Shown here piece after piece: positions 42,636 through 51,422 of a stretch of DNA of 64,000 nt (position 1 is the first letter of the stretch; each line of letters starts with the position of its first letter). The stretch covers positions 6,820,001 to 6,884,000 of the forward strand of contig NZ_CP109596.1 of the NCBI RefSeq assembly GCF_036327755.1, written 5' to 3'. Origin of the DNA: Nocardia sp. NBC_01503 (GTDB lineage Bacteria; Actinomycetota; Actinomycetes; Mycobacteriales; Mycobacteriaceae). The notes beneath the pieces are model-generated. The model saw only the letters and a list, made by a program, of their open reading frames with translations, did not search any database and was not told the origin of the DNA. Position numbers and translations under genes: made by a program.

Positions 42636-44438
42636 TTACGTGCTCGATGCGGGTTCGTGGACGCCGTCGCCGAGTTCGGTCGTGTACATGCGTTCGATAT
42701 CGGCGGCGTATTTGTCGGCGATGGGATTGCGGCGCAGTTTCATGGTCAGGGTGATCTCGTCGCCGCCGGGTTCCCAGAACGTGGGCAGGATGAGGAATCG
42801 TTTGACCTGTTCCACCCGGGACAGGTGGGCGTTGCCGGCGGCGACGCCGCGCGCGATCTCGGCGATCAGTTCGGGGTGTGTGGCGAGTGCGGCCGCGGAG
42901 GCGTCACCCAGGTGATGGTGTGCGGCATAGGGTTCGGCGGATTCGGCGTCCAGGACGATGAGTGCGGTGTTGTAGGGCCGGCGATCGCCGATGGTGGCCA
43001 GGGCTCCGATGAGCGGGGTGGCGGCTTTGATGGTGTTCTCGATATTGGCCGGGGACATGTTCTTGCCGCCGGAGTTGATGATGATCTCCTTCTTGCGGTC
43101 CACCACGCGCAGGTAGCCGTCCTGGTCCACGGTGATGATGTCGCCGGTGGCGAGCCAGCCGTCCTTGTCGAGGGCGTCGGCGGTTTTGCCGGGTTCGCGC
43201 CGGTATTCGCGCATGACCAGGGGTCCACGGACCAGGAATTCCCCGTCCTCGGCGATCCGGGATTCGAGTCCGGGCAGGAGCTTTCCGACCGTGCCCAGGC
43301 GCGCCTGGGTGGGTGGGCTGACGCTGGCCACGCAGGTGAGTTCGGACATGCCCCACACTTCGGAGATGGGGATGCCGAGTCCGAAGAAGAATCCGAGGGT
43401 TTCCGCGGGAATGGGCGCGGCGCCCGAGAGCGCCCAGCGCAGGCGATCCAAGCCGAGTGCGGCGCGGATCCCGCACAGCACGAGTTCATCGGCTCTGGCC
43501 CATTCGGCGGCTTGCACATCGTCCAGGGGCACCCCGGCCAGTTGTGCTCGGGCTTTGCGTCCGGCGACCTCGAGCGCCCAGGTCAAGGCCTTCCGACGAT
43601 CGGGATCGGTTTCGTTGGCGACCGAGAATTCCACGGCCGCTTTGAGTTTCTCCCAGACCCGCGGCACCGCACCCCAGATGGTGGGTCGCGCGTCCAGGAG
43701 CGCGGCGCCGAGTTGGGCGCGGTCGGGGACGGTGGTGATCTGGCTGCCGTAGTACTCGTGCAGGTACAGGCTGGTGACCCGGTCGGCCATATGCGCGGTC
43801 GGCAGGTAGGAGGTGATCCGGTCCCCGAACCGCACGGGCATGACCGAGGCATACGCCTGGCATTCGAAGGCCAGGTTCGCGTGCGAGATCTCCACGCCCT
43901 TGGGATTGCCGGTGGTCCCGGAGGTGTAGCACAGGGTCACGATGTCGTCCGGGGTGACGGCCTGCCAGGTGGCGTCGAAGTCGAAGTCGTGCCGCACCAG
44001 CGAGGTCAGTTGCGCCACCGACAGCGTTCCGGGCACCGGCCGGTCCACGCACACGATGGTTTCGATCGGCACGCCCGAGGCGCGGATGCGATCCACATAC
44101 TGGGCTTCGCAGATGACGATCCGATTCCCGGCATTCTCGAACACGTACTTCAACTGTTGGGCGCTCAAGGTGTTGTACACCGAGAACGAGGTGGCGCCCG
44201 CGTGCTGGGCGCCCACTTCCAGGGGGTAGAACTCGACCCGGTTGGCCATCATCAACGCCACGGTGTCCCCGCGCCCGACCCCCAGCGCACTCAACCCCCC
44301 GGCCACCGCCCGCACCTGTTGCGCGTACTCATCCCAGGTCAACGCCTGTTCCCCGCCGATGGATCGCACCGCGATCGCCTCGGGGTCGATCGCCGCGGTC
44401 CGCTGGAAGGCCGCCGGGGACGTAATCATGTCTGCCAT
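42636..44438 (-). CDS. long-chain acyl-CoA ligase, second paralogue
   Basis: A 600-residue AMP-forming ligase related over its length to the one at 11547. It has P-loop YTSGTTGNPKGVEISH, EVWGMSELTCVAS, WLATGDIITVDQDGYLRVVDRKKEIII and C-terminal KLRRNPI. It activates a fatty or related carboxylic acid as CoA ester. The ATG at 44438 follows GAGAAG. It lies upstream of the TetR-crotonase pair on the same strand, separated by 149 bases that contain the operator, so it may be transcribed separately. Confidence 0.88.
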   Translation of the reverse strand: MADMITSPAAFQRTAAIDPEAIAVRSIGGEQALTWDEYAQQVRAVAGGLSALGVGRGDTVALMMANRVEFYPLEVGAQHAGATSFSVYNTLSAQQLKYVFENAGNRIVICEAQYVDRIRASGVPIETIVCVDRPVPGTLSVAQLTSLVRHDFDFDATWQAVTPDDIVTLCYTSGTTGNPKGVEISHANLAFECQAYASVMPVRFGDRITSYLPTAHMADRVTSLYLHEYYGSQITTVPDRAQLGAALLDARPTIWGAVPRVWEKLKAAVEFSVANETDPDRRKALTWALEVAGRKARAQLAGVPLDDVQAAEWARADELVLCGIRAALGLDRLRWALSGAAPIPAETLGFFFGLGIPISEVWGMSELTCVASVSPPTQARLGTVGKLLPGLESRIAEDGEFLVRGPLVMREYRREPGKTADALDKDGWLATGDIITVDQDGYLRVVDRKKEIIINSGGKNMSPANIENTIKAATPLIGALATIGDRRPYNTALIVLDAESAEPYAAHHHLGDASAAALATHPELIAEIARGVAAGNAHLSRVEQVKRFLILPTFWEPGGDEITLTMKLRRNPIADKYAADIERMYTTELGDGVHEPASST

Positions 44439-44543
44439 AACGCTTCTCGATCCACTCACCCACCACTGCTTTCTCAGACAGTAGATCCTGATCGGGCGGT
44501 GCGGTGGCCGATTGCACACATCGGTGATTGCCCTAAGGGACGG

Positions 44544-44574
44544 TTAAGAACGGCCGGAAGCTCTTCAGAACGGC
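44544..44574 (+). promoter_or_regulatory. direct repeats upstream of the MFS/two-component operon
   Basis: TTAAGAACGGC (44544-44554) and TTCAGAACGGC (44564-44574) are 11-base repeats with one mismatch, 20 bases apart on centre. OmpR-type regulators usually bind such direct repeats, so this may be the target of the response regulator encoded at 46006. Confidence 0.4.
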
Positions 44575-44634
44575 TGTGTCGCCCGCCACAGTGGTGCCGG
44601 GATGCGATGGGGCACCCGTGGAAGGAGAACCCGA

Positions 44635-45981
44635 ATGACAACGATCAAACCCGGTGGTGAGCGCCGGGTGGTGGCCAATGTGTTGCGCGGCTCGATCGGC
44701 AACCTGGTGGAGTGGTACGACTGGTACGTCTATGCCGCGTTCAGCGTGTACTTCGCCACATCGTTCTTCCCCGACGGTGACTCGACCGCCCAATTGCTTT
44801 CCACCGCAGCGGTTTTCGCGGTCGGATTCCTGATGCGCCCGATCGGCGGCTGGGCTTTGGGCCGGTACGCGGACCGGTTCGGCCGGCGCGCGGCACTGAC
44901 GCTGTCGGTGACGGTGATGGCGGCCGGATCGCTGATCATCGCCGCCACCCCCTCCTATGCCACCATCGGCGTGGCCGCCCCGTTCATCCTGCTGCTGGCC
45001 AGGCTGCTGCAGGGATTGTCGGTGGGCGGGGAGTACGCGACCAGCGCCACCTATCTGTCGGAGGTGGCTTCGGCGGGGCGGCGCGGGTTCTATTCGAGCT
45101 TCCAGTACGTGACCCTGGTGGCCGGGCAGTTGACCGCGCTCGGGGTGCAGATCGTGCTGTTGCAGTTCCTGTCCTCGGCGCAGATGTACTCGTGGGGTTG
45201 GCGGATCCCGTTCCTGATCGGCGCGTTCGGGGCGATCATCGTGATGCTGCTGCGCCGCGGAATGGACGAATCCGCCTCCTTCCAGGCCGAATCGGCCGCA
45301 GCGCGAACCACATCCTCGCGCGGTTCGCTGCGCGTACTGCTGGAATACCCGCGCGAATGCCTGCTGGTGGTCGGATTGACCCTGGGCGGCACGGTCGCGT
45401 TCTACACCTACACCACCTATATGCAGAAGTTCATGGTCAACACCTCCGGTATCTCCAAATCGACCGTGGCGTGGATCAATTTCGTGGCCCTGCTGATGTT
45501 CGTGGTGTTGCAGCCGATCGCGGGCGCGCTCTCGGATCGCATCGGACGCCGCAAACTGTTGATCACCTTCGGTGTACTGGGCACCCTGGGCACCGTGCCG
45601 ATCATGACCCTGCTCGGTGACACCCGCAATCCGATCGCGGCGTTCGCGTTGATGCTGACCGCGCTGGTCATCATCACCGGCTACACCTCGATCAACGCGA
45701 TCGTCAAAGCCGAACTGTTCCCCACCCGTATCCGCGCGCTCGGGGTCGGTTTGCCGTACGCGCTGACCGTGGCCATCTTCGGTGGCACCGCGGAGATGAT
45801 CGCGCTGGCGTTGAAGAAGGCCGGACACGAATCGGTGTACTTCTGGTACGTGTCCGCGTGCGTGCTGATCTCACTGCTGACCTACTTCTTCATGCGGGAA
45901 ACCTCCACGGCCTCCACCATCGACGCCCAGGACGCTCCGGCCCCCACACCGGCCGCGACCGAGCTGAGCACGACCCGCTGA
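44635..45981 (+). CDS. MFS transporter, metabolite:H+ symporter family (KgtP-like)
   Basis: A 448-residue permease with about twelve membrane helices. The family marks are GNLVEWYDWYVYAAFSVYFA, RPIGGWALGRYADRFGRRAA, LLLARLLQGLSVGGEYATSA and the later DRIGRRKLLI. These fit metabolite:H+ symporters that import dicarboxylates such as alpha-ketoglutarate, or related organic acids. The ATG follows GAAGGAGAA. It is followed after 24 bases by the response regulator, so it is the likely target and co-transcribed partner of the two-component genes. Confidence 0.88.
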   Translation: MTTIKPGGERRVVANVLRGSIGNLVEWYDWYVYAAFSVYFATSFFPDGDSTAQLLSTAAVFAVGFLMRPIGGWALGRYADRFGRRAALTLSVTVMAAGSLIIAATPSYATIGVAAPFILLLARLLQGLSVGGEYATSATYLSEVASAGRRGFYSSFQYVTLVAGQLTALGVQIVLLQFLSSAQMYSWGWRIPFLIGAFGAIIVMLLRRGMDESASFQAESAAARTTSSRGSLRVLLEYPRECLLVVGLTLGGTVAFYTYTTYMQKFMVNTSGISKSTVAWINFVALLMFVVLQPIAGALSDRIGRRKLLITFGVLGTLGTVPIMTLLGDTRNPIAAFALMLTALVIITGYTSINAIVKAELFPTRIRALGVGLPYALTVAIFGGTAEMIALALKKAGHESVYFWYVSACVLISLLTYFFMRETSTASTIDAQDAPAPTPAATELSTTR

Positions 45982-46005
45982 TCCGGCATTGAGAGAATCG
46001 ATCCC

Positions 46006-46665
46006 ATGCGCCTTGCGGTAGTCGAAGACGATGACGGGGTCGGCGACGCCCTCGTCGAAGCCTTCACCGCGCGCGGACTGCGCGCGGACCGCATGCGCCG
46101 CGGCGCGGACCTGCTCACCTCCCATCGCGGCTATGACGCGGTCATCCTCGATTTGGGCCTGCCCGACGCCGACGGATTGACCGTGCTGCGCCAACTCCGC
46201 GAGGTGAGCGCGGTCCCGGTGGTGATCCTGACCGCCCGCAACGACGAACGCTCCATCGTGCGCGGATTACGCGGCGGCGCAGACGATTACGTGGTCAAAC
46301 CCGCCCGCATCGCCGAACTGCTGGCCCGAATCGAGAACGTCACCCGCCGTGCCGGACAGCTCACCGCGGCACCGGCCCGCATTGTCGAGACCGGCGATGT
46401 GCGCGTGGACCTGAGCGCGCACCGGGTGGAGGTCGCCGGGGCCGATATCGGGCTCACCCCCAAGGAGTTCGAACTCGTCGCCGCCCTGGTCGAGCGCCCC
46501 GGTGCGGCGGTGAGCCGCCAGGTGCTCATGGACCGCATCTGGGGGGACGCGTTCGTCGCGGTCTCACGCTCGCTGGATGTGCATATGACCGGTGTGCGCG
46601 CCAAACTCGACCGGCCCGGCCTGATCACCACCATCCGCGGCTACGGCTACCGGTGGGGTCGATGA
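46006..46665 (+). CDS. OmpR-family response regulator
   Basis: A 219-residue regulator. The receiver domain (residues 1-115) has the acidic pocket VVEDDDGVGDAL, the phosphoacceptor Asp in VILDLGLPDADG, the Thr in VVILTARNDE and the Lys in DDYVVKPAR. The C-terminal winged helix contains LTPKEFELVAALVERPGAAV and VHMTGVRAKLDRPGLITTIR. It should control the operon in which it lies. The kinase follows after 75 bases. Confidence 0.92.
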   Translation: MRLAVVEDDDGVGDALVEAFTARGLRADRMRRGADLLTSHRGYDAVILDLGLPDADGLTVLRQLREVSAVPVVILTARNDERSIVRGLRGGADDYVVKPARIAELLARIENVTRRAGQLTAAPARIVETGDVRVDLSAHRVEVAGADIGLTPKEFELVAALVERPGAAVSRQVLMDRIWGDAFVAVSRSLDVHMTGVRAKLDRPGLITTIRGYGYRWGR

Positions 46666-46740
46666 TGCCGTGCCGACCGCTGGACGAACGCATCGCCGGG
46701 ATGCGCACGCGAGCCATCGCGCGGTCGGGGTGAGCCGGCA

Positions 46741-48321
46741 ATGCGCCGCCGACTGTTGATCGCGCTCACCGTCTTCGCGACCCTGGCCGTGCTGGCGTTC
46801 GCGGTGCCATTGTGTTTGACCGCGGCCACCAGCCGCACCCAGGAGCTGATCCTGGGCCGCACCGGGGACGCGGACCGGTTGGCCGCGCTCACGGTGACCG
46901 CCGCGGCCACCGGGGACAATCGGGCCTTGACCATGGAGGTCGAGCGCTATCACGACCTGTACGGCGAACCGGTGCTGGTGGTGGACGGGCGCGGCGGGCC
47001 GATCGTCAACGCCGGTGTCGATCAACATGATCCGGTGGTGGCCTCGGCCCTGAGCGATGCCCGCCGCAATCAGCGCACCGCCACCGTGGCACGACTGACC
47101 CCGTGGGCGGCACCCATACTGCTCATCGCCCGCCCCGTCGGCAGTGACGCGCATGTGGACGGCGCGGTGCTGATCGAAGCCTCCACCCGCACCGCGCGCA
47201 CCGATATCACCCGGGTGTGGGGCATTGTCGCGATCGGCGGACTCCTGGCGATGGCCGTGTTCACCGCACTGGCACTGGTGCTCTCACGCTGGGTACTGCG
47301 CCCGCTGGCCGGACTCTCCGGCTCGGTGGCGGAGTTGACCGCGAGCCTGCCCAAACCGCGCCTGGCCACTCCGGTCACCCGCCATCACGGCGGACCACCC
47401 GAACTACGCGCGGTCGCCGAATCCTTCGACACCATGGCCCTGGCCGTACGCGACTCCACCCGCGCCCAACGCCGCCTCATCGACGACACCGCGCACGCCA
47501 TGCGAAACCCCTTGGCCGCGTTGACAATCCGCCTCGACTCCCTCGAACCCGGCACCGCCGAGCCGTCCCTGCCGACACTGCGGGGCGCGACCCGTGAGGT
47601 GGAGCGCCTGACCGCACTGCTGGATGGCCTACTGGATCTGGCGGTCGCCGAGGGCACCGACTTCGATCCCACCGCCGCACCCGCCACCGAATCCTGCGAT
47701 GCGGCCGGGGTCATCGACGACCGGATCGATGCCTGGCACACCGCCTTCGACACCGCGGGCATCACCCTGACTCGCCGCGACCCGGCACCGACCACCGTCA
47801 CCGACCCGGCGACGGCCCTCGACACCCGTGCGACGGCGCATCCGGTCACCGACCCGCCCCTGCGCACCGCCCCCGCGAACGAGCCGGTCACCGATCCCGC
47901 GCCGCACGATCGGACCCCGATCGCACTCCCGCACGACGTACCGGCTTCGCCGATCCCGCCCGATCACGCGGAGACGGCAGTCTCGGCGGACACTCTCGCC
48001 CAGATTCTCGATGTGACGCTGAGTAATTCGTGCCGGTACGCGGGCCCGGGAACCACCACCGCGCTGACCGTCACCCGCGAACCGGGCTGGGTCACGGTCA
48101 CGATCGCCGATGACGGAGTCGGGGTGCCCGCCACCGAACTCGACGAACTCACCACCCGCTTCTTCCGCGGTTCCTCAGCGGACGGGATCGGCGGATCCGG
48201 GTTGGGGCTGTCCATCGCCGCGGCCCTGACCACCTCCCGCAAGGGAACTCTCACGGTGCGCCCGGTCGACCCGCACGGGCTGGCGGTCATCGTGCGCCTG
48301 CCCGCGGTGGTGCGGCGATGA
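46741..48321 (+). CDS. sensor histidine kinase with Pro/Thr-rich insertion
   Basis: A 526-residue kinase. It has membrane helices at about 5-30 and 158-182 with a sensor domain of about 125 residues between them. A HAMP-like region follows, then the dimerisation helix with His252 (IDDTAHAMRNPLAALTIRLD). The ATPase domain has an N-box-like LDVTLSNSCRYAGPG and G-boxes VTIADDGVGVP and GIGGSGLGLS. An insertion of about 65 residues (345-412) within the core is rich in Pro, Thr and Asp and contains VTDP three times. It overlaps the TAXI gene by four bases, so the TAXI protein is probably part of its sensing. Confidence 0.88.
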   Translation: MRRRLLIALTVFATLAVLAFAVPLCLTAATSRTQELILGRTGDADRLAALTVTAAATGDNRALTMEVERYHDLYGEPVLVVDGRGGPIVNAGVDQHDPVVASALSDARRNQRTATVARLTPWAAPILLIARPVGSDAHVDGAVLIEASTRTARTDITRVWGIVAIGGLLAMAVFTALALVLSRWVLRPLAGLSGSVAELTASLPKPRLATPVTRHHGGPPELRAVAESFDTMALAVRDSTRAQRRLIDDTAHAMRNPLAALTIRLDSLEPGTAEPSLPTLRGATREVERLTALLDGLLDLAVAEGTDFDPTAAPATESCDAAGVIDDRIDAWHTAFDTAGITLTRRDPAPTTVTDPATALDTRATAHPVTDPPLRTAPANEPVTDPAPHDRTPIALPHDVPASPIPPDHAETAVSADTLAQILDVTLSNSCRYAGPGTTTALTVTREPGWVTVTIADDGVGVPATELDELTTRFFRGSSADGIGGSGLGLSIAAALTTSRKGTLTVRPVDPHGLAVIVRLPAVVRR

Positions 48322-49235
48322 TCGGGCGGCGCGGATTGCTGCGCGGTGCGAGCGTGCTGGCGGCGGGGTTGGTTGTGCCTGCCGCGATCACCGGATGTTC
48401 GGGTGGGGCAGCGGCGACCGTGCGGCTGGCAGCGGGGGAGCAGGGCGGCTTCTATCACGCGTTCGCGCAACTGCTCTCCCATACCGCCGCCGGGTCCGGG
48501 CTGCGGATCGAGACGGTGACCACGGGCGGATCGGCGGACAATCTGGCGTTGCTGGCCCGCGGTGCGGCCGATGTGGCACTGGTGCTCGCGGACTCGGTGG
48601 CCGACAGTCCCGACCCGCCACCGGCCATCGGGCGCGTGTACGAGAACTATCTACAACTGGCGGTCGCCGCGAACGGACCGATTCGCACCGTCCCGGACCT
48701 GCGCGGGGCGCGAATCAATTTGGGCGCGGCGGGATCCGGCGCCACCCATACCGGGCAGATGCTGCTCTCGGCGGCCGGATTCACCACCGATGCGCTCACC
48801 CGCACCCATCTCCCGCTGCGCGAAGCGGTCACAGCACTGCTGGACGGGCAACTCGACGCGCTGCTGTGGGCGGGCGGAGTCCCCACCGCGGCATTGGTCA
48901 TCCCGCAGTTGCGGCTGCTGGATCTGGGTGCGCTGACCGAACCGATGCGCGAACGCTTCGGCTACCTGTACGACCCGGTCCTGATTCCCGCCGACACCTA
49001 TCCGGGCGCACCCGCCATCCACACCATCGGAGTGGCGAACCTGCTGGTAGCCGCGCCCACCCTGCCCGAGGCCACCGCGGACGCGCTCACCGAACTGCTT
49101 CTCACCCACGCCGATTCGCTCGTCCCCGCCGAGGCGGCGGGAACCCAGTTCCTCGATGCCCGCTCCCTCATCGGCACCGGCACCGTCCCCCTGCATCCGG
49201 GCGCGACCACCGCCTACCGCCGTCACCATGGGTGA
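48318..49235 (+). CDS. TAXI family solute-binding lipoprotein
   Basis: A 305-residue exported binding protein. The signal peptide has an RR pair (MIGRRGLLRGASVLAAGL) and a lipobox AAITGC, so Tat export followed by lipidation is possible. The TAXI fold is marked by AAGEQGGFYHAFAQLLSH, VTTGGSADNLALLARGAADV, LRGARINLGAAGSGATHTGQ and DGQLDALLWAGG. TAXI proteins normally deliver organic acids or amino acids to TRAP permeases, but no TRAP permease gene is in the window. Its ATG overlaps the kinase stop, so it probably presents ligand to the kinase or the MFS permease. Confidence 0.85.
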   Translation: MIGRRGLLRGASVLAAGLVVPAAITGCSGGAAATVRLAAGEQGGFYHAFAQLLSHTAAGSGLRIETVTTGGSADNLALLARGAADVALVLADSVADSPDPPPAIGRVYENYLQLAVAANGPIRTVPDLRGARINLGAAGSGATHTGQMLLSAAGFTTDALTRTHLPLREAVTALLDGQLDALLWAGGVPTAALVIPQLRLLDLGALTEPMRERFGYLYDPVLIPADTYPGAPAIHTIGVANLLVAAPTLPEATADALTELLLTHADSLVPAEAAGTQFLDARSLIGTGTVPLHPGATTAYRRHHG

Positions 49236-49799
49236 ATCGACCAACCGTCATAGGTGATCGGCTATGACCGCCGGTGATCGGGTTCGCCATGGCCGCGCAG
49301 GCTACCGCCGCGGCAAAACCGCCCATGCCTAGGGGTCCAGCCACCCCACCTCAATACGTCACTGTGACGAATCAACCTGTGGCAGTGAGGCATGGACAGG
49401 GGAGTAGCCCTCGAACCGAAGGGTCCCCTCGAATCCGCGGATCCGAGAGAACCCGGCACATGAGCCCCAATCGGCCACCTCAGCTGATTCCGGAAAATTT
49501 ACGATCAATCAGGATTCGGCCGGAAAATAAACTCCGGCAGCGGTTTTCGTCACGAACCGCCGCGACGAACAGCAACACCGGCATCCCGGCACAGGATCTC
49601 CGGATCGGTCACTTAACACCGAAAACCGCCAAATCGCCTGTTACACAAGATCATTAACCCCTCCCACCTGCCGCCGTAAAACTACCGATAATCGACATTA
49701 TGTCAAGTTATGGTTATCTACCCGGGCCGGGCGTCCGCCGGATCTCGGTGGTGCGAGAACGCGTCTTCGGCATACCTGCCTCCTCCCGGCTTCGGCTCG
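49236..49799. other. intergenic region without a convincing gene
   Basis: A 564-base stretch between the TAXI gene and the convergent kinase-like gene. The part from about 49480 to 49730 is clearly less GC-rich than its surroundings. A nested hairpin (GGGGA...TCCCC around CCCT...AGGG) lies near 49399-49427 and may terminate the TAXI operon. A 127-codon open frame on the plus strand has no ribosome site and no recognisable protein pattern. Confidence 0.5.
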
Positions 49800-51323
49800 T
49801 CATTGATGCCAGAAGTTGGTGGGGCCCGCCTGTTTGACCGCGGCCTCGGCGGCGGGGTCGAGCCATTGTTTGGCGGTGGGGTTGGTGGAGAGGTTGAGAT
49901 AGAGGGCGGTCGATTTGTAGATGTAGCGATGCGAGGTCGAGCCCCAGGCGGTACGGGTGGCGGATCCGGCGTCACTGTCGCAGAGGGTGGAGCCGGGGCC
50001 CGAGGTCGGACACCAGATGGTCCAGTCCTGGGTTTGGCCCTTCATGGTGTTGTAGAGGGTGGTGGCGTCGGTGGCGGTGGGCAGTGCAATGACATTGATG
50101 GAGACCAGGATCTGGTTGGACTGGTCTATATAGGAGCCCCCGGCCTGCTGGGCGCAGTGGTAGGTGGCGAGGATTTGTTTGACGTTCTGGGACATGCCCT
50201 TGGTGACGCAGTCCTTCACTCCCCCTGCGCGACGGGTGTATTCGACGTTCTTGGCATCACGGAAGGTCAGCGGGAGCAGCGCGTCGGCGGTGAAGGGTGT
50301 GGTGTCGGTGGTCGCCAGGTCGAGGGTGACCGGGTCGAAGGGTGCCGTGGTGGGCGTGAGGGCGATATCGGGTGCGGCGGCTTCGGTGGCGCTGGGATCG
50401 CCCGCGCGCAGGGCTATCAGCGCTATGACGGCGACGAGACCCGCCACCGCCAGGAAGATTCCGGCTACCCGGCCGCCGGAGTGCTTGGCGGGCACCGGGA
50501 ATGCGGCGGGACGAAACGGGGCCGGTGGGGCGGGGCGGTCGATGATCTCGAGCATATCGGTGCGGTAGGCGCTGCCGTCGGTGGTCATGAAGGCGGCCTT
50601 CAAACCGTGCAGCCACTCTTGCGCACCGGGTTTGTGTTCGGGGGCGGCGGTGTCGGAACGGTCCAGGAGCATGCGTAGCCGGATATCGAGGTCCTCGGGA
50701 ATGCCCGGGGCCAGGAACAATCCGCAGCGGATGAGGTTGGCCAGGGCGAGGCGGCCGCTGTATTCGTCGGCGCCGAGCGCTGGCCGTAGTCCGTCGCAGT
50801 CGATGAGGTGGGCGCGGGGCTGGGTTCGACTCCAGGCCAGGTTGCCTTCGCAGATGCCGGGTAGGGCGAGATAGCGTTCCTCGAGGACGAGGAAGATATC
50901 GCAGACTCGAATCAGCACTCCGACACGGAAGTACGCTTCGGCGGGGTTCTCCCCCACCAGTTCGCCGAGCGTGCGCGCCTGGCCGTCGGCGTCCAGGAAC
51001 TCCTCGGGTATCGGCGGCAGGATCACCCCGGCCAAGGCTCTGTCCCGCATCACCAGGTCGATGGGCCAGTTGATCGACGCGGCGGCCCATTCCCCCGAGC
51101 CCGGGTCGGCTTCGGCGGCCAGGACGATTTCGCGCCCCAAAAGCAGTGCCTGTTCGGCGCATCCGATCGCATCGGGGTCCTGGACGGGTGTGTCGTACTC
51201 CTTGTAGATCCGCTCGCGCCCGCCGCGGTCCCGGCAGCGGCGCAGACCGCCGTCGGCTCCGATGGCCCCGAGCGCGATCTCGTACACCTCACCGGATTCC
51301 CCGGTCACCGAATACCGCGACAT
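49800..51323 (-). CDS. membrane-anchored kinase-like protein with extracytoplasmic domain
   Basis: A 507-residue protein. The N-terminal domain (residues about 10-240) looks like a divergent protein kinase of the type found with TerY/PP2C genes: Lys41 in RIYKEYDTP, a hinge-like INWPIDLVMRDRALAGVILP, a loop ICEGNLAW (Asn161) and HLIDCDGLRP with Asp175/Asp177. A linker rich in Pro leads to one membrane helix at about 285-306, then an exported domain of about 200 residues with Cys pairs (DCVTKG...YHCAQQ and WCPTSGPGSTLC). The ligand and activity are unknown. ATG at 51323 with GAGGGG upstream. Confidence 0.7.
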   Translation of the reverse strand: MSRYSVTGESGEVYEIALGAIGADGGLRRCRDRGGRERIYKEYDTPVQDPDAIGCAEQALLLGREIVLAAEADPGSGEWAAASINWPIDLVMRDRALAGVILPPIPEEFLDADGQARTLGELVGENPAEAYFRVGVLIRVCDIFLVLEERYLALPGICEGNLAWSRTQPRAHLIDCDGLRPALGADEYSGRLALANLIRCGLFLAPGIPEDLDIRLRMLLDRSDTAAPEHKPGAQEWLHGLKAAFMTTDGSAYRTDMLEIIDRPAPPAPFRPAAFPVPAKHSGGRVAGIFLAVAGLVAVIALIALRAGDPSATEAAAPDIALTPTTAPFDPVTLDLATTDTTPFTADALLPLTFRDAKNVEYTRRAGGVKDCVTKGMSQNVKQILATYHCAQQAGGSYIDQSNQILVSINVIALPTATDATTLYNTMKGQTQDWTIWCPTSGPGSTLCDSDAGSATRTAWGSTSHRYIYKSTALYLNLSTNPTAKQWLDPAAEAAVKQAGPTNFWHQ

Positions 51324-51422
51324 CGCCGAGTACCCCTCTGCTGCGGCGGCCCTGCACCGCCTTCCTACCGCGGCTCGAACTGTGCCATACCCGCCAAATC
51401 GGCACAATCGGAACGAGCAGGT

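Noticed and set aside
46661..46732. 23-codon frame overlapping the response-regulator stop
   Set aside because: ATGATG overlap is suggestive, but the peptide is short, Arg-rich and ends before the kinase start; no evidence that it is made.
49274..49657. 127-codon plus-strand frame after the TAXI gene
   Set aside because: No ribosome site, no domain, basic random-looking composition in a less GC-rich gap.
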